DNA from: G965232465 sp965232465
Lineage (GTDB): Bacteria; Pseudomonadota; Alphaproteobacteria; JAQWUY01
Direction: 5' to 3'
Length of the DNA: 64,000 bases
Assembly (NCBI GenBank): GCA_965232465.1
Contig: OZ246977.1
Location: 2,356,001-2,420,000, forward strand
Positions 1 to 8,688 of the stretch are shown piece by piece; the stretch's first letter is position 1; the number at the start of each line of letters is the position of its first letter. Made by a program: the position numbers and the translations under genes. The notes beneath the pieces are model-generated. The model was not told the origin of the DNA, ran no database searches, and saw only the letters and a list, made by a program, of their open reading frames with translations.

Positions 1-19
1 AAAGTGGCATAATGTTGCA

Positions 20-2101
20 TTAATTTTCCACCCGATTTTTACGAATAATATCCTTTTCTGCTTGGGTCAGGGGTAATTTTTCACTGAACTTAGGTTCCCT
101 AACAATGCGCAGATTTATGTGATTCCACACATCGGCAACGGTCCGTTGCAAATGGGGCGATTGGGTTTGTAAAAATGCCAGTAGCAATTTTGCATTCGAA
201 TCACGGATACTGCCTGTGGCAAAGGGGGATAAGGTGGATTTTATATCCGTATAAATGGGGGTGTTGTCATGTGCATTATATGTGGCAAACATGCGTTGCA
301 ACACCGCCACAATATCAGGGGTCAAGCGTACCGCCCCCCCTTGTGGAACAGATCCATTTTGCAGGCTGTTATATGTATGGGTGTGGGCAATTTGTAATTC
401 CATGGGATTTTTTCTAAACAGCCACTTTAAAGTTACATCCACCAATATTTCATGTTCAATCTGACTTAAATATCCCGATTCATTACCAAAATAGGCAAAT
501 ATCTGTGCCATTTGTTGGGTATGAAAAGGGGATTTTTCCGCCCATAATTCGTATTGGTGAAAATACAAATGCACCAATTCATGTAACAAAGTCGTATGGT
601 TGAAACCGTCAAACAAACGGATAAGATTTTCAGGGGGCAAGCCAAAATTTCTTGCCCGATATAAATATGTACCCTGTACCCGATGTAAATTGTGAATCGG
701 CTTAGGTAAATTTGCCCCTGCGGTTTGTAACGCACGCATAATATCGGTTACATTTTTCCGTGTGGCAAGGGTCATCGCATCGATACCGTATTTATTTTGG
801 GCATGAATATCAACACCAGCATTTATAAGGCTATTAACCATATTTAGACTGTTTTGTTGTACGCCAAACATTAACAAAGTACCGCCATTTTCATCCATAT
901 AATCCGTTTTGGCACCGGCATATAATAACATGCGTACCATTTTTGGGTTATTGGCTTGGATTGCCCAATACAAGGCGGGTCTACCTTTATATGCCACATT
1001 GACATCCGCTTTGCCAGCAATTAAGATTTTGGCAATATTCACCTTATCATGGTAAATGGTGGCAATTAAGGGGGCAACACCATTTTTATTCGTATCATTT
1101 AAATCCGCCCCCGCAACCACCAATATTTTTACCACAGTTGCATTTTTGTCATGCATCGCCCATTCCAAAGGGGTATTACCATTTTTATCGGTAATATTCA
1201 CATGTGCCCCAGCGGAGGCTATGGCATTTATAATATGGGTATTATTGACCTGCATTGCCCATAATAAGGGCGGTCGTCCATCATCATTTGCCAAATTCAC
1301 ATCCGCCCCCACGGATATAAGTTTTTCCACAAGGGCAAAATTGTTTTCATAAATCGCCCAAATAAGGGGGGTGTTACCATCTTTGCCCTTGATATTTACA
1401 TTTGCCCCCGCATCAAGGATTTGCTGTATCATCAGCATATCATTTTTTTGTACCGCTTTAATCAATGGGGTACGGCCACTGTCATCCCATGTGTTCATAT
1501 CCGCCCAAGTGGCAAGCATTTTTATTAAAACTGTATTCTTATTATATAATGCCCAGTCCATTAAAGTATGTCCCCCCGCATCGGTAACATACACATCCGC
1601 CCCAGCAGATATAAGGATTTTGGCAATATCCGCATTGTCCCGTTGTACCGCCAACAATAAGGGGGTCATGCCTTTGTCATGAAGCGTATGCACACTTGCC
1701 CCAATAGTTATCAAATCCTTGACCATATCCACATTGCCCCGTTGGATTGCCCACATCAAGGCGGTGGTGCCATCGTCCCCTGTTTTATCTGGATCGGGTT
1801 TTGCTGATAATACCAACCGCACCATGTTGGTATTATCGTTATATGCGGCCCACAACAAGGGGGTATACCCAAACTTGCTATCGCCTGCGTTAATATCAAA
1901 ATCGCCTTTCATAAGGGTGTGTACTTGTTGTATATCGTCCTTATACACAGCTTGTATAAGGGCATTGGTCGCCTGTGCCATGGGAACACACAGGACAAAA
2001 AAAAGACCAATGATAATATTGCGTATCTGTGCCATATATAATCGTTTAGGTTTAATGGATTGGTGTTTCAGAAGTATAGATTTTACAGATTTCATACCCA
2101 T
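20..2101 (-). CDS. Exported ankyrin-repeat protein with C-terminal HExxH zincin-like domain
   Basis: The protein starts with a hydrophobic segment that looks like a signal peptide (IIIGLFFVLCVPMAQA), so it is probably exported. About 13 ankyrin repeats follow, spanning roughly residues 45-480, with the usual G-TPLLWA and GADVN consensus. The last 200 residues are not ankyrin. They contain HELVH at residues 507-511, encoded at 569-583, and about 40 residues later EILVD, which fits the ExxxD third-ligand motif of gluzincin metallopeptidases. Ankyrin repeats usually bind proteins, so a repeat-targeted peptidase is a reasonable inference, but no known family was recognised. The open frame begins at 2101. 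An internal ATG at 2035 puts the signal peptide at the very N-terminus and may be the true start; neither has a strong ribosome binding site. The gene runs away from the RHH gene and stands alone in the window. Confidence 0.85.
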   Translation of the reverse strand: MGMKSVKSILLKHQSIKPKRLYMAQIRNIIIGLFFVLCVPMAQATNALIQAVYKDDIQQVHTLMKGDFDINAGDSKFGYTPLLWAAYNDNTNMVRLVLSAKPDPDKTGDDGTTALMWAIQRGNVDMVKDLITIGASVHTLHDKGMTPLLLAVQRDNADIAKILISAGADVYVTDAGGHTLMDWALYNKNTVLIKMLATWADMNTWDDSGRTPLIKAVQKNDMLMIQQILDAGANVNIKGKDGNTPLIWAIYENNFALVEKLISVGADVNLANDDGRPPLLWAMQVNNTHIINAIASAGAHVNITDKNGNTPLEWAMHDKNATVVKILVVAGADLNDTNKNGVAPLIATIYHDKVNIAKILIAGKADVNVAYKGRPALYWAIQANNPKMVRMLLYAGAKTDYMDENGGTLLMFGVQQNSLNMVNSLINAGVDIHAQNKYGIDAMTLATRKNVTDIMRALQTAGANLPKPIHNLHRVQGTYLYRARNFGLPPENLIRLFDGFNHTTLLHELVHLYFHQYELWAEKSPFHTQQMAQIFAYFGNESGYLSQIEHEILVDVTLKWLFRKNPMELQIAHTHTYNSLQNGSVPQGGAVRLTPDIVAVLQRMFATYNAHDNTPIYTDIKSTLSPFATGSIRDSNAKLLLAFLQTQSPHLQRTVADVWNHINLRIVREPKFSEKLPLTQAEKDIIRKNRVEN

Positions 2102-2198
2102 CCAAGCGGATTAGGTAATGGAATGTATACACCACTCATTATACACTAAAAATTAGCTATACCCAAGAATTTTATTACATTTTTGAAAATATTTTTCT

Positions 2199-2441
2199 TT
2201 AACCGTGGATTTTAAGCCGATGATTCTGTTTCATAAAGTTACGCAAAACATAAATCCTTACGGCACTGGATAAATTACCATCACGATTTTCATCTATTTC
2301 TGATAAAAGTTGTGCTGTACTTTTACCTTGGGCTTCGGCAATACCCACAAAAGCCCGCCAAAAAATATTTTCCAAGGTAATGGATGTGGCGTGCCCATTC
2401 AATACCACAGAACGTTTTTTAATATCGTTGTCATTTATCAT
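2199..2441 (-). CDS. Small ribbon-helix-helix protein (RHH_4-like)
   Basis: An 80-residue protein resembling the small ribbon-helix-helix family of alphaproteobacteria. Visible family features are RSVVLNGHATSITLE near the N-terminus, an FWRAF-x-GIAEAQGKS helix, and NLSSAVRIYVLRNF near the C-terminus. RHH proteins of this type are presumed DNA binders and often sit alone, as here. The target is unknown. It lies about 160 bp upstream of the ankyrin gene on the same strand, so the two could share a transcript, but no promoter or terminator between them is evident. Start at the ATG at 2441, preceded on the minus strand by AAGGGGATTAAGAAAA, which supplies a plausible ribosome binding site. Confidence 0.75.
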   Translation of the reverse strand: MINDNDIKKRSVVLNGHATSITLENIFWRAFVGIAEAQGKSTAQLLSEIDENRDGNLSSAVRIYVLRNFMKQNHRLKIHG

Positions 2442-2742
2442 TTTTCTTAATCCCCTTAAAATTTGTTATCAATTTCAGTGAGTTAACACCCTTATAATAG
2501 TAAATAAAGATAAACTATATGTCAAATACTTTTTTACTAACTATTTGTTTTTTGTGGTTTTTCACAAAAAATATACAAATATACGCAAAAAAATTATATC
2601 ATAATACCATAATTAAGTAGCGTACTCATAAAAAGGGTTGTTTAATTTTTATATATTAGGAGATCAGAATATGGTACGCACTTCTACAATCTAAGAGTAC
2701 AGCATAGGAAAAATAAGAAACTTTTACTATACCTTTAAAAAT
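2442..2742. other. Non-coding AT-rich gap
   Basis: This 301-base stretch lies upstream of the RHH gene and downstream of the kinase gene. It is very AT-rich. A 9-base direct repeat AGAGTACAG occurs near 2693 and 2745. I see no convincing gene, hairpin terminator or RNA gene in it. It probably carries the RHH promoter. Confidence 0.4.
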
Positions 2743-4380
2743 TCAGAGTACAGATTTTTGTTGTGCTAAAAATTCAAATAAGCGGGCAACGGCTTCTGCA
2801 CCCGGGTCTATATTGCCTTTTAAGTTTTCAGCACTTACATACGATGCCCGTCCTGCTTTTGCTTTTAACATCAGGCTCGTTTTATTTGCCCCTTCACGGG
2901 CTGCCTTTGCGGCGTTATCTATGCCATTAGGTAAGTGTAATAATGCGGGTTCTAAGGCATCTACCATGGTGCGGTCGCCAAGATTTGCACCGCCTATTTC
3001 TTTCATGCGGTTTAGACCTGCCAGCAATGCTTTGTGATTTGCATGTCCATTGGATGCCGCCTCACCAGTTGCTGCAAATAAAATAGCAAGTAACACCCCT
3101 GATGATCCGCCCATGGTTTCGCTCAGTTCTTGACCAATGGCACGGTATAATTGGGTATGATCTGCTAGGGGCAAAGTATGCAAATTCTTAATTAAGGCAT
3201 TTGCTGCACTTGCAAGAGTGCTGCCTGTATCCCCATCACCGGACTTGCTGTCTAAGAAGTTTAAATGTTCTTCTAAATCCACTAATACTTCACAACATCC
3301 CTGTAATAATTGTTTGGTGTCTTCGTGTGCAGAAGGTATGGATTTAATCGCTTTTATGCCATCGGGCAAATCAATAACTTCCACTGTACCAACCGATTGT
3401 ATTTGTGGCCAATATATACATTGCGTTGGGCTTTCCAAAGCCTCAATATCCGCATTTGTGGCAGGATATAAAGATACAGAAAATCCATGCATATCCAAGG
3501 ATGTTACCAGAGACGCAGGACCTATGATATAAGATAGATTCCCCCCAATAGAAGAGGTAACCAATTCATTGGCTATTATAGACATTTCCAAAGCGGAAGC
3601 ACCCCCCAAATTATTAAGTAACGCAACATACTTTTTATCACTTTCCACATATGGTGTTAATTTTTCAACAACATCATGCATTGCGGTTTTAGCATTCTGA
3701 TAGGGTAATTGTTTTACACCCGGTTCCCCATGTATACCCAAACCTAATTCGCACATATCCTCATAAATGCGTTCGTCATATTCTGATCCGGGAATTTTAC
3801 AAGTTTCTAGTGCAATACCTATGGTCTTAATGTTTGGAATAATGCGTTTGGCGGTTTCTGTTATCTCGTCCAGAGATTTTCCTTGTTCTGACAATGCCCC
3901 AAGAATTTTATGTACAAACATTGTCCCAGCAATACCACGGGCTTGCGGAATATCAGGCAGTGCCACATCATCGCCTACTATCACCATATTAACATTTAAA
4001 CCAAATACTCTTGCCCGTTCGGCGGCTAAGCCAAAATTTAATCTGTCCCCAGTATAATTTTTGACTATTAAAAGACACCCTGCATCCCCTGTAACCGCTA
4101 ATATCCCCGCCAAAATAGCCTCCACCGATGGGGAGGCAAACACATCACCACACACGGCGGCAGTCAACATGCCTTTGCCTACAAATCCTGCATGTGCAGG
4201 TTCGTGTCCAGATCCGCCACCCGAAACAAGGGCGACCTTTGACTTATCAATGTCTTTACGCATAACAATCCGAATATGTGGGTATCCGTCTAATCGTACT
4301 AAATTACCACTGGACGTGGCAATCACCCCTTCAATGGCTTCTTGTACTATGTTTTCTTTGGCATTTATAAACTGTTTCAT
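2743..4380 (-). CDS. dhaK: Dihydroxyacetone kinase, fused DhaK-DhaL (ATP-dependent)
   Basis: The enzyme phosphorylates dihydroxyacetone to dihydroxyacetone phosphate, feeding glycolysis. The N-terminal DhaK domain (about residues 1-330) has the GGGSGHEPAHAGFVGKGM substrate loop and a HGEPG motif whose His217 matches the histidine that covalently binds the substrate in this family. The C-terminal DhaL domain (about 350-545) has the Mg-ATP motif GDGDTGSTL and MGGSSGVL. A single 545-residue chain of this layout is typical of ATP-dependent, rather than PTS-dependent, kinases. It is the last gene of the ABC import operon, 18 bp after the second ATPase gene, with GGAG eight bases before its ATG. 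The context suggests that the imported compound, or its oxidation product, is a triose or is cleaved to one. Confidence 0.93.
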   Translation of the reverse strand: MKQFINAKENIVQEAIEGVIATSSGNLVRLDGYPHIRIVMRKDIDKSKVALVSGGGSGHEPAHAGFVGKGMLTAAVCGDVFASPSVEAILAGILAVTGDAGCLLIVKNYTGDRLNFGLAAERARVFGLNVNMVIVGDDVALPDIPQARGIAGTMFVHKILGALSEQGKSLDEITETAKRIIPNIKTIGIALETCKIPGSEYDERIYEDMCELGLGIHGEPGVKQLPYQNAKTAMHDVVEKLTPYVESDKKYVALLNNLGGASALEMSIIANELVTSSIGGNLSYIIGPASLVTSLDMHGFSVSLYPATNADIEALESPTQCIYWPQIQSVGTVEVIDLPDGIKAIKSIPSAHEDTKQLLQGCCEVLVDLEEHLNFLDSKSGDGDTGSTLASAANALIKNLHTLPLADHTQLYRAIGQELSETMGGSSGVLLAILFAATGEAASNGHANHKALLAGLNRMKEIGGANLGDRTMVDALEPALLHLPNGIDNAAKAAREGANKTSLMLKAKAGRASYVSAENLKGNIDPGAEAVARLFEFLAQQKSVL

Positions 4381-4398
4381 GTTTTATCTCCTGTTTAC

Positions 4399-5397
4399 TT
4401 ATATTTTATCACCATTACTGTCAAAAAAGTGTGGATTTTTCAGTGTTATTTTTACCACATCGTTTTGTTGCAAAGTCGTGTGTGCATCTGTAATAGTCAC
4501 AATATCATGATTTTTAAAACGCAAGTGTAAATGGGTTTGATCGCCTAAGCGTTCTATTTTATGCACCTTAGTTTCATAAAGATTATCATCCCCTTGTATT
4601 ATATGTTCTGGTCGTAATCCAATAAACTTAGCATTCTTTGGCATATTGTCAAAAAGGTTTGTCGGCAATATGTTAATATGTGGCTGTCCCAAACGACTGG
4701 CAACATAAGTACTATTGGGATTTTCATAAATTTCAACAGGGGTACCAAATTGTACCAACCTACCTTCCTTTAATACGCCGATGTGTGTTGCCATTGTCAT
4801 GGCTTCAATTTGATCATGGGTTACATATAAAAGAGTTGCCCCTGATTTTTCTTGAATTACTTTTAATTCGATGCGTAAATCACTGCGTAATTTAGCGTCT
4901 AGTGAACTTAGGGGTTCATCCATCAAATAAATAGAAGGCTTTCGCACCAATGCCCTGCCAATAGACACCCGTTGCATTTCGCCCCCAGAAAGAGTCGTTG
5001 ACTTATTGTCTAGTTTATGGGATATGCTCAGCATTTTAGCCACACTTTCAACAATTGCTTTAATTTCATCGGGTGATGTGTTTAATAAGGGCGATTTTAA
5101 GGGAAATTCTAAGTTTTCCCGAACTGTCAAATGTGGATACAATGAATATTGTTGAAATACCATTGCCACATTCCGTTGGGCAGGGGTTAAAATGTTCACA
5201 TTTTCCCCATCAATGAATACTTCCCCTGTATCTGTTTTATCTAGTCCAGATATAAGCCTTAAAGTGGTTGTTTTGCCTGCACCTGTTGGACCTAATAGTA
5301 CTACAAAAGACCCATTGGGAATTTTTAAATTTACATTATCAAGGGCTTTTACATCACCATACAATTTGGTTATGTTACGAATTTCAACCTCAGCCAT
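4399..5397 (-). CDS. Carbohydrate ABC transporter ATPase (second of pair)
   Basis: An ATP-binding subunit of the MalK/UgpC type, 332 residues. Walker A is GPTGAGKTT, the ABC signature is LSGGEMQRVSIGRAL, and Walker B is IYLMDEPLSSLDAKL. A TOBE-like regulatory region with GLRPEHI occupies the last 100 residues. The start overlaps the end of the preceding ATPase gene by 8 bp, which implies translational coupling. The pair of unequal ATPases resembles the GlpS/GlpT arrangement of alphaproteobacterial glycerol transporters, where the two subunits may act as a heterodimer. That comparison is inference from gene order. Confidence 0.92.
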   Translation of the reverse strand: MAEVEIRNITKLYGDVKALDNVNLKIPNGSFVVLLGPTGAGKTTTLRLISGLDKTDTGEVFIDGENVNILTPAQRNVAMVFQQYSLYPHLTVRENLEFPLKSPLLNTSPDEIKAIVESVAKMLSISHKLDNKSTTLSGGEMQRVSIGRALVRKPSIYLMDEPLSSLDAKLRSDLRIELKVIQEKSGATLLYVTHDQIEAMTMATHIGVLKEGRLVQFGTPVEIYENPNSTYVASRLGQPHINILPTNLFDNMPKNAKFIGLRPEHIIQGDDNLYETKVHKIERLGDQTHLHLRFKNHDIVTITDAHTTLQQNDVVKITLKNPHFFDSNGDKI

Positions 5398-6487
5398 GCT
5401 GCAGTACCTCTTTATTTTTTACAGATATGAATGCGTTTTGTGTGTTCGGATTAAACAAAGTCAGTGAAGCACTGTTTAATATCAACCCTGTAACATCGTC
5501 TATATTTACAGATATACTGTAACTAATACGGGCTTTTAGTGTACCAAAGTCTGTCTGTATTGTTAAAATTTGTGTAGTGCCTAGGTATTCTTTGGCAATC
5601 ACCCTTCCCATAAGACCTGCTGATGGGTTAAGGGATACATGTTCTGGTCGAACGCCCAAAACAATATCACCAGAATACTTTTCCAGTTGCTCTGGAATAT
5701 CAATGGAAATATTTTCCAAACATACAAAAGTGGAGCCAATATTAAAATCCCCATTGAATTTTAAAAAGTTCATTGGTGGGGATCCTAAGAAATCGGCTAC
5801 GAACATGGTTGCAGGCCAATCATAAATATCTTGTGGAATCCCCACTTGTTCAACAACACCATGATTCATAACCGCAATCTTATCCCCCATTTGCATGGCT
5901 TCTAATTGGTCGTGGGTTACATACACAGTTGTTGCCCCAATACGGTTGTGCAGATTGCGTAATTCTTCTAACATATATTCACGAAATTCCGTATCCAATG
6001 CCCCCAAAGGCTCGTCCATAAAGAAGGCTTTGGGTTCCCGTACAATGGATCGCCCCAATGCCACCCGTTGACGATCGCCACCTGATAGCCCACCTATGGA
6101 TTTTTTTAGTATATTTGTAATCCCTAAAATTTCAGCAATTTCACTTACACGCTTTTGGGTTTCTTTTTTCGATACACCTTGACTGCGTAAGGGATATGCA
6201 ATATTTTGCCCCACCGTCATATGTGGATATAAAGCAAACATTTGGAATACAAAGGCAATATCACGATCCCGTGCGGTTTTATGGCTTACTTCTTCATCGT
6301 TAATAAATATTTTGCCAGAAGTCGGCATTTCTAAGCCTGCCATCATCCTTAGTGTAGTTGTCTTCCCACATCCAGAAGGACCAAGTAGCATAAAAAATTC
6401 GCCATCTTCAATTGTTAATGAGGAGGATTCTACGGCGGTAAAATCTCCGAACTTTTTACATAAATTTTCAATTTTTATTTGTGCCAT
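5390..6487 (-). CDS. Carbohydrate ABC transporter ATPase (first of pair)
   Basis: A MalK-type ATP-binding subunit of 365 residues. Walker A is GPSGCGKTT, the signature is LSGGDRQRVALGRS, and Walker B is AFFMDEPLGALDTEF, with the switch histidine in VTHDQLEAM. The C-terminal third is TOBE-like (LGVRPEHVSL). It powers the membrane channel encoded just upstream. It is only about 33% similar by eye to the next ATPase, so the two are not a recent duplication. It lies 20 bp after the 62-residue membrane protein gene. Confidence 0.92.
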   Translation of the reverse strand: MAQIKIENLCKKFGDFTAVESSSLTIEDGEFFMLLGPSGCGKTTTLRMMAGLEMPTSGKIFINDEEVSHKTARDRDIAFVFQMFALYPHMTVGQNIAYPLRSQGVSKKETQKRVSEIAEILGITNILKKSIGGLSGGDRQRVALGRSIVREPKAFFMDEPLGALDTEFREYMLEELRNLHNRIGATTVYVTHDQLEAMQMGDKIAVMNHGVVEQVGIPQDIYDWPATMFVADFLGSPPMNFLKFNGDFNIGSTFVCLENISIDIPEQLEKYSGDIVLGVRPEHVSLNPSAGLMGRVIAKEYLGTTQILTIQTDFGTLKARISYSISVNIDDVTGLILNSASLTLFNPNTQNAFISVKNKEVLQHG

Positions 6488-6507
6488 ATGATACCTAATT
6501 TTATATG

Positions 6508-6696
6508 TTATGATTTAAAATGACTTACTATGATGAACATTACTGTTCCTGTTAAGATAACAATAAATGAATATGTATACAAAAACATGGAAAGGGGTTG
6601 CATCAACATGACCACACCCAACATAATTAACACAGATGCCAACAGTTCCCATGTGGATCGTTTTAATTTTATTAAATCGTTTAAAAATTTCATCAT
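6508..6696 (-). CDS. Small two-helix membrane protein of the ABC operon
   Basis: A 62-residue protein with two hydrophobic stretches, about residues 16-36 and 38-58, and a basic N-terminus (KFLNDLIKLKRS). Its ATG overlaps the stop of the permease gene in an ATGA junction, so it is translated as part of the operon. I do not recognise the family. Small integral membrane proteins (DUF2160-type) occur at this position in alphaproteobacterial glycerol ABC operons, and this could be a distant or analogous member. It may be an accessory subunit of the importer. Confidence 0.6.
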   Translation of the reverse strand: MMKFLNDLIKLKRSTWELLASVLIMLGVVMLMQPLSMFLYTYSFIVILTGTVMFIIVSHFKS

Positions 6697-7628
6697 TTTC
6701 TTACCGCCCCAAAAGTAATACCTTGCAACAGGTGTTTGCGTAATAAAATCGTAAATACCATGACTGGTACTAAAAACAAGGTTGCCCCCGCTGCTACCGC
6801 TGGCCAGTCTTTACCCCCAATGCCGATAATGGTTGGAATGAATGGTGGTGCTGTTTGGGCTTGTCCAGAAGTCAATAGTACCGCAAACGCATATTCATTC
6901 CACGCAAAAATCAAACAAAATATAGCAGTGGATGCAATACCTGTGCGAGCTTGTGGTAAAACGACCTTATAAAAGGCTTGAAATCTTGTATATCCATCAA
7001 TCAAGGCAGCCTCTTCATACTCAAAGGGAATCTCGTCCATAAAGCCTTTTAATAACCAAACAGATAACGATAAATTCACCGCTGTATACAGCATAATCAT
7101 ACCCAAATGTGTATCATTTAATCCCAGTTGCCTAAACATTAAAAATATGGGAATAGACACCGCAATCGGGGGCATCATACGGGTGGATAAAATAAAGAAT
7201 AATAAATCATCCTTTAATGGCACCCGAAAACGGGAAAACGCATATGCTGCCAAAGTCCCCAAAAACATGGAAAGTGCCGTTGATCCAAAACCGATAATAA
7301 TAGAATTTAAAAATCTTTCCCCATAGCGGGATAACCCTGTAATTTTTTGTCCCCGATTGTGTACAATTTCTTCATACCACAAAGCATCTTCTGTCAATAC
7401 CGCAGTTTTATTTAACACTTGTGTGCGGGTGGTAAATAAATTCACATACCCTTCTAATGAGGGTGAAAAAAGTACTTTGGGTGGATATGCAATAGAATCT
7501 TCGGATGTCTTAAAACCCGTTGCAAAAATCCATAATAAGGGTATCAGCGTAATCATTGCATACAACACGACCATAATTCCTGCGAACCACTTAGTACCTT
7601 TTTTGGGTTCTGTGACTGAATAACTCAT
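6693..7628 (-). CDS. Sugar/polyol ABC permease, MalG type
   Basis: An inner-membrane channel subunit of 311 residues with about six transmembrane helices. The EAA loop that docks with the ATPase is visible as EEAALIDGYTRFQAFYKVVLP. The long periplasmic segment after the first helix (about residues 45-105) is typical of the MalG side. Its start overlaps the stop of the other permease gene by 4 bp. It works with the neighbouring MalF-type permease, two ATPases and the binding protein. Confidence 0.93.
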   Translation of the reverse strand: MSYSVTEPKKGTKWFAGIMVVLYAMITLIPLLWIFATGFKTSEDSIAYPPKVLFSPSLEGYVNLFTTRTQVLNKTAVLTEDALWYEEIVHNRGQKITGLSRYGERFLNSIIIGFGSTALSMFLGTLAAYAFSRFRVPLKDDLLFFILSTRMMPPIAVSIPIFLMFRQLGLNDTHLGMIMLYTAVNLSLSVWLLKGFMDEIPFEYEEAALIDGYTRFQAFYKVVLPQARTGIASTAIFCLIFAWNEYAFAVLLTSGQAQTAPPFIPTIIGIGGKDWPAVAAGATLFLVPVMVFTILLRKHLLQGITFGAVRK

Positions 7629-8572
7629 TTTTCCTTTACCTTGTTAAGTGCTTTCACATAAATTGATGCCAATCCAAATATAGTTACGAACAGAATAATT
7701 GCATATGCTGATGCATACCCTGTACGCCATTTTTCAAAGGCTTCTCGTTTTAAGTCTATGGAGGTTAAAGTGGTAACATTCCCCGGGCCACCGCCCGTTA
7801 ATTGTACAACCAAATCAAACATTTTGAAATTTTCAATACCTCGGAACAATACAGCAAGCATTAAAAAGGGTAATACCATCGGCACTGTAATAGTCCAAAA
7901 CTGTCGCCACTGACTTGCTCTGTCCACTTCTGCTGCCTCGTAAATAGATGGTGGTATAGACCGTAAACCTGCCAAGCATATCAGCATAACAAACGGTGTC
8001 CACATCCAAGTATCCACAATAATAATCGCCCAGGGTGCCAAATGTACATCCGCAATCATCGAAAAATCATTGTCAGAAAAAGTGAAAAAATCTACAAAAT
8101 AATTAAATAATCCGATTTGTGGTTGATATAGAAATGTCCAGAAATTTCCCACCACCGCAGGACTTAACATCATCGGTAATACAATAATCGTTGTCCACAT
8201 ATCATTGCCTCGGAATTTTTTATTGATTAAATAGGCCAAAGTAAATCCAATCAGCACTTGCAGTATAATTGTCCAAATGACAAAATGTGCCGTTGCCTGC
8301 ATGGTTATCCATATGTCCGTATCGCCAAGTATGCGTTCATAATTGCGAAAGCCAATCCAGTCCACATCCTTATTAGGACGGTTTACCCTATAATTAGTAA
8401 AACTTAGAATAATTGTCCAAATCAATGGAAAAATGTTAATAGCCAACAGTAAAAGAATTGTTGGGGTAACAAACAGCCAAGCAATCCCTCTGTCAGATAA
8501 TTTTTGAACATGGTTTATCAAAAATTTAGGCGTAATCGCCACCAGAAATTTTACAATATTATTGAGTATCAT
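7625..8572 (-). CDS. Sugar/polyol ABC permease, MalF type
   Basis: The second channel subunit, 315 residues, with about six transmembrane helices and an EAA loop reading EAAEVDRASQWRQFWTITVP. It is the first membrane component after the binding-protein gene. A 116-bp gap with a 12-bp stem-loop separates it from that gene, a layout that usually allows the binding protein to be made in excess over the membrane parts. Confidence 0.93.
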   Translation of the reverse strand: MILNNIVKFLVAITPKFLINHVQKLSDRGIAWLFVTPTILLLLAINIFPLIWTIILSFTNYRVNRPNKDVDWIGFRNYERILGDTDIWITMQATAHFVIWTIILQVLIGFTLAYLINKKFRGNDMWTTIIVLPMMLSPAVVGNFWTFLYQPQIGLFNYFVDFFTFSDNDFSMIADVHLAPWAIIIVDTWMWTPFVMLICLAGLRSIPPSIYEAAEVDRASQWRQFWTITVPMVLPFLMLAVLFRGIENFKMFDLVVQLTGGGPGNVTTLTSIDLKREAFEKWRTGYASAYAIILFVTIFGLASIYVKALNKVKEK

Positions 8573-8627
8573 ATGGCAAGACCCCTTTAAAAAGTTATAA
8601 TAAGATATTTTACTAAATATAATACAC

Positions 8628-8667
8628 CCTGTGAAAATAGGTAATACAATTTATTTATTTTCACAGG
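8628..8667 (-). promoter_or_regulatory. Stem-loop between binding-protein and permease genes
   Basis: CCTGTGAAAATA at 8628-8639 pairs perfectly with 8656-8667 around a 16-base loop. On the transcribed minus strand no T-run follows, so it is less like a terminator than an RNA-stability or attenuation element. Such stem-loops after binding-protein genes commonly protect the upstream message. Confidence 0.55.
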
Positions 8668-8688
8668 ACATATATACAGTTTCTATCT

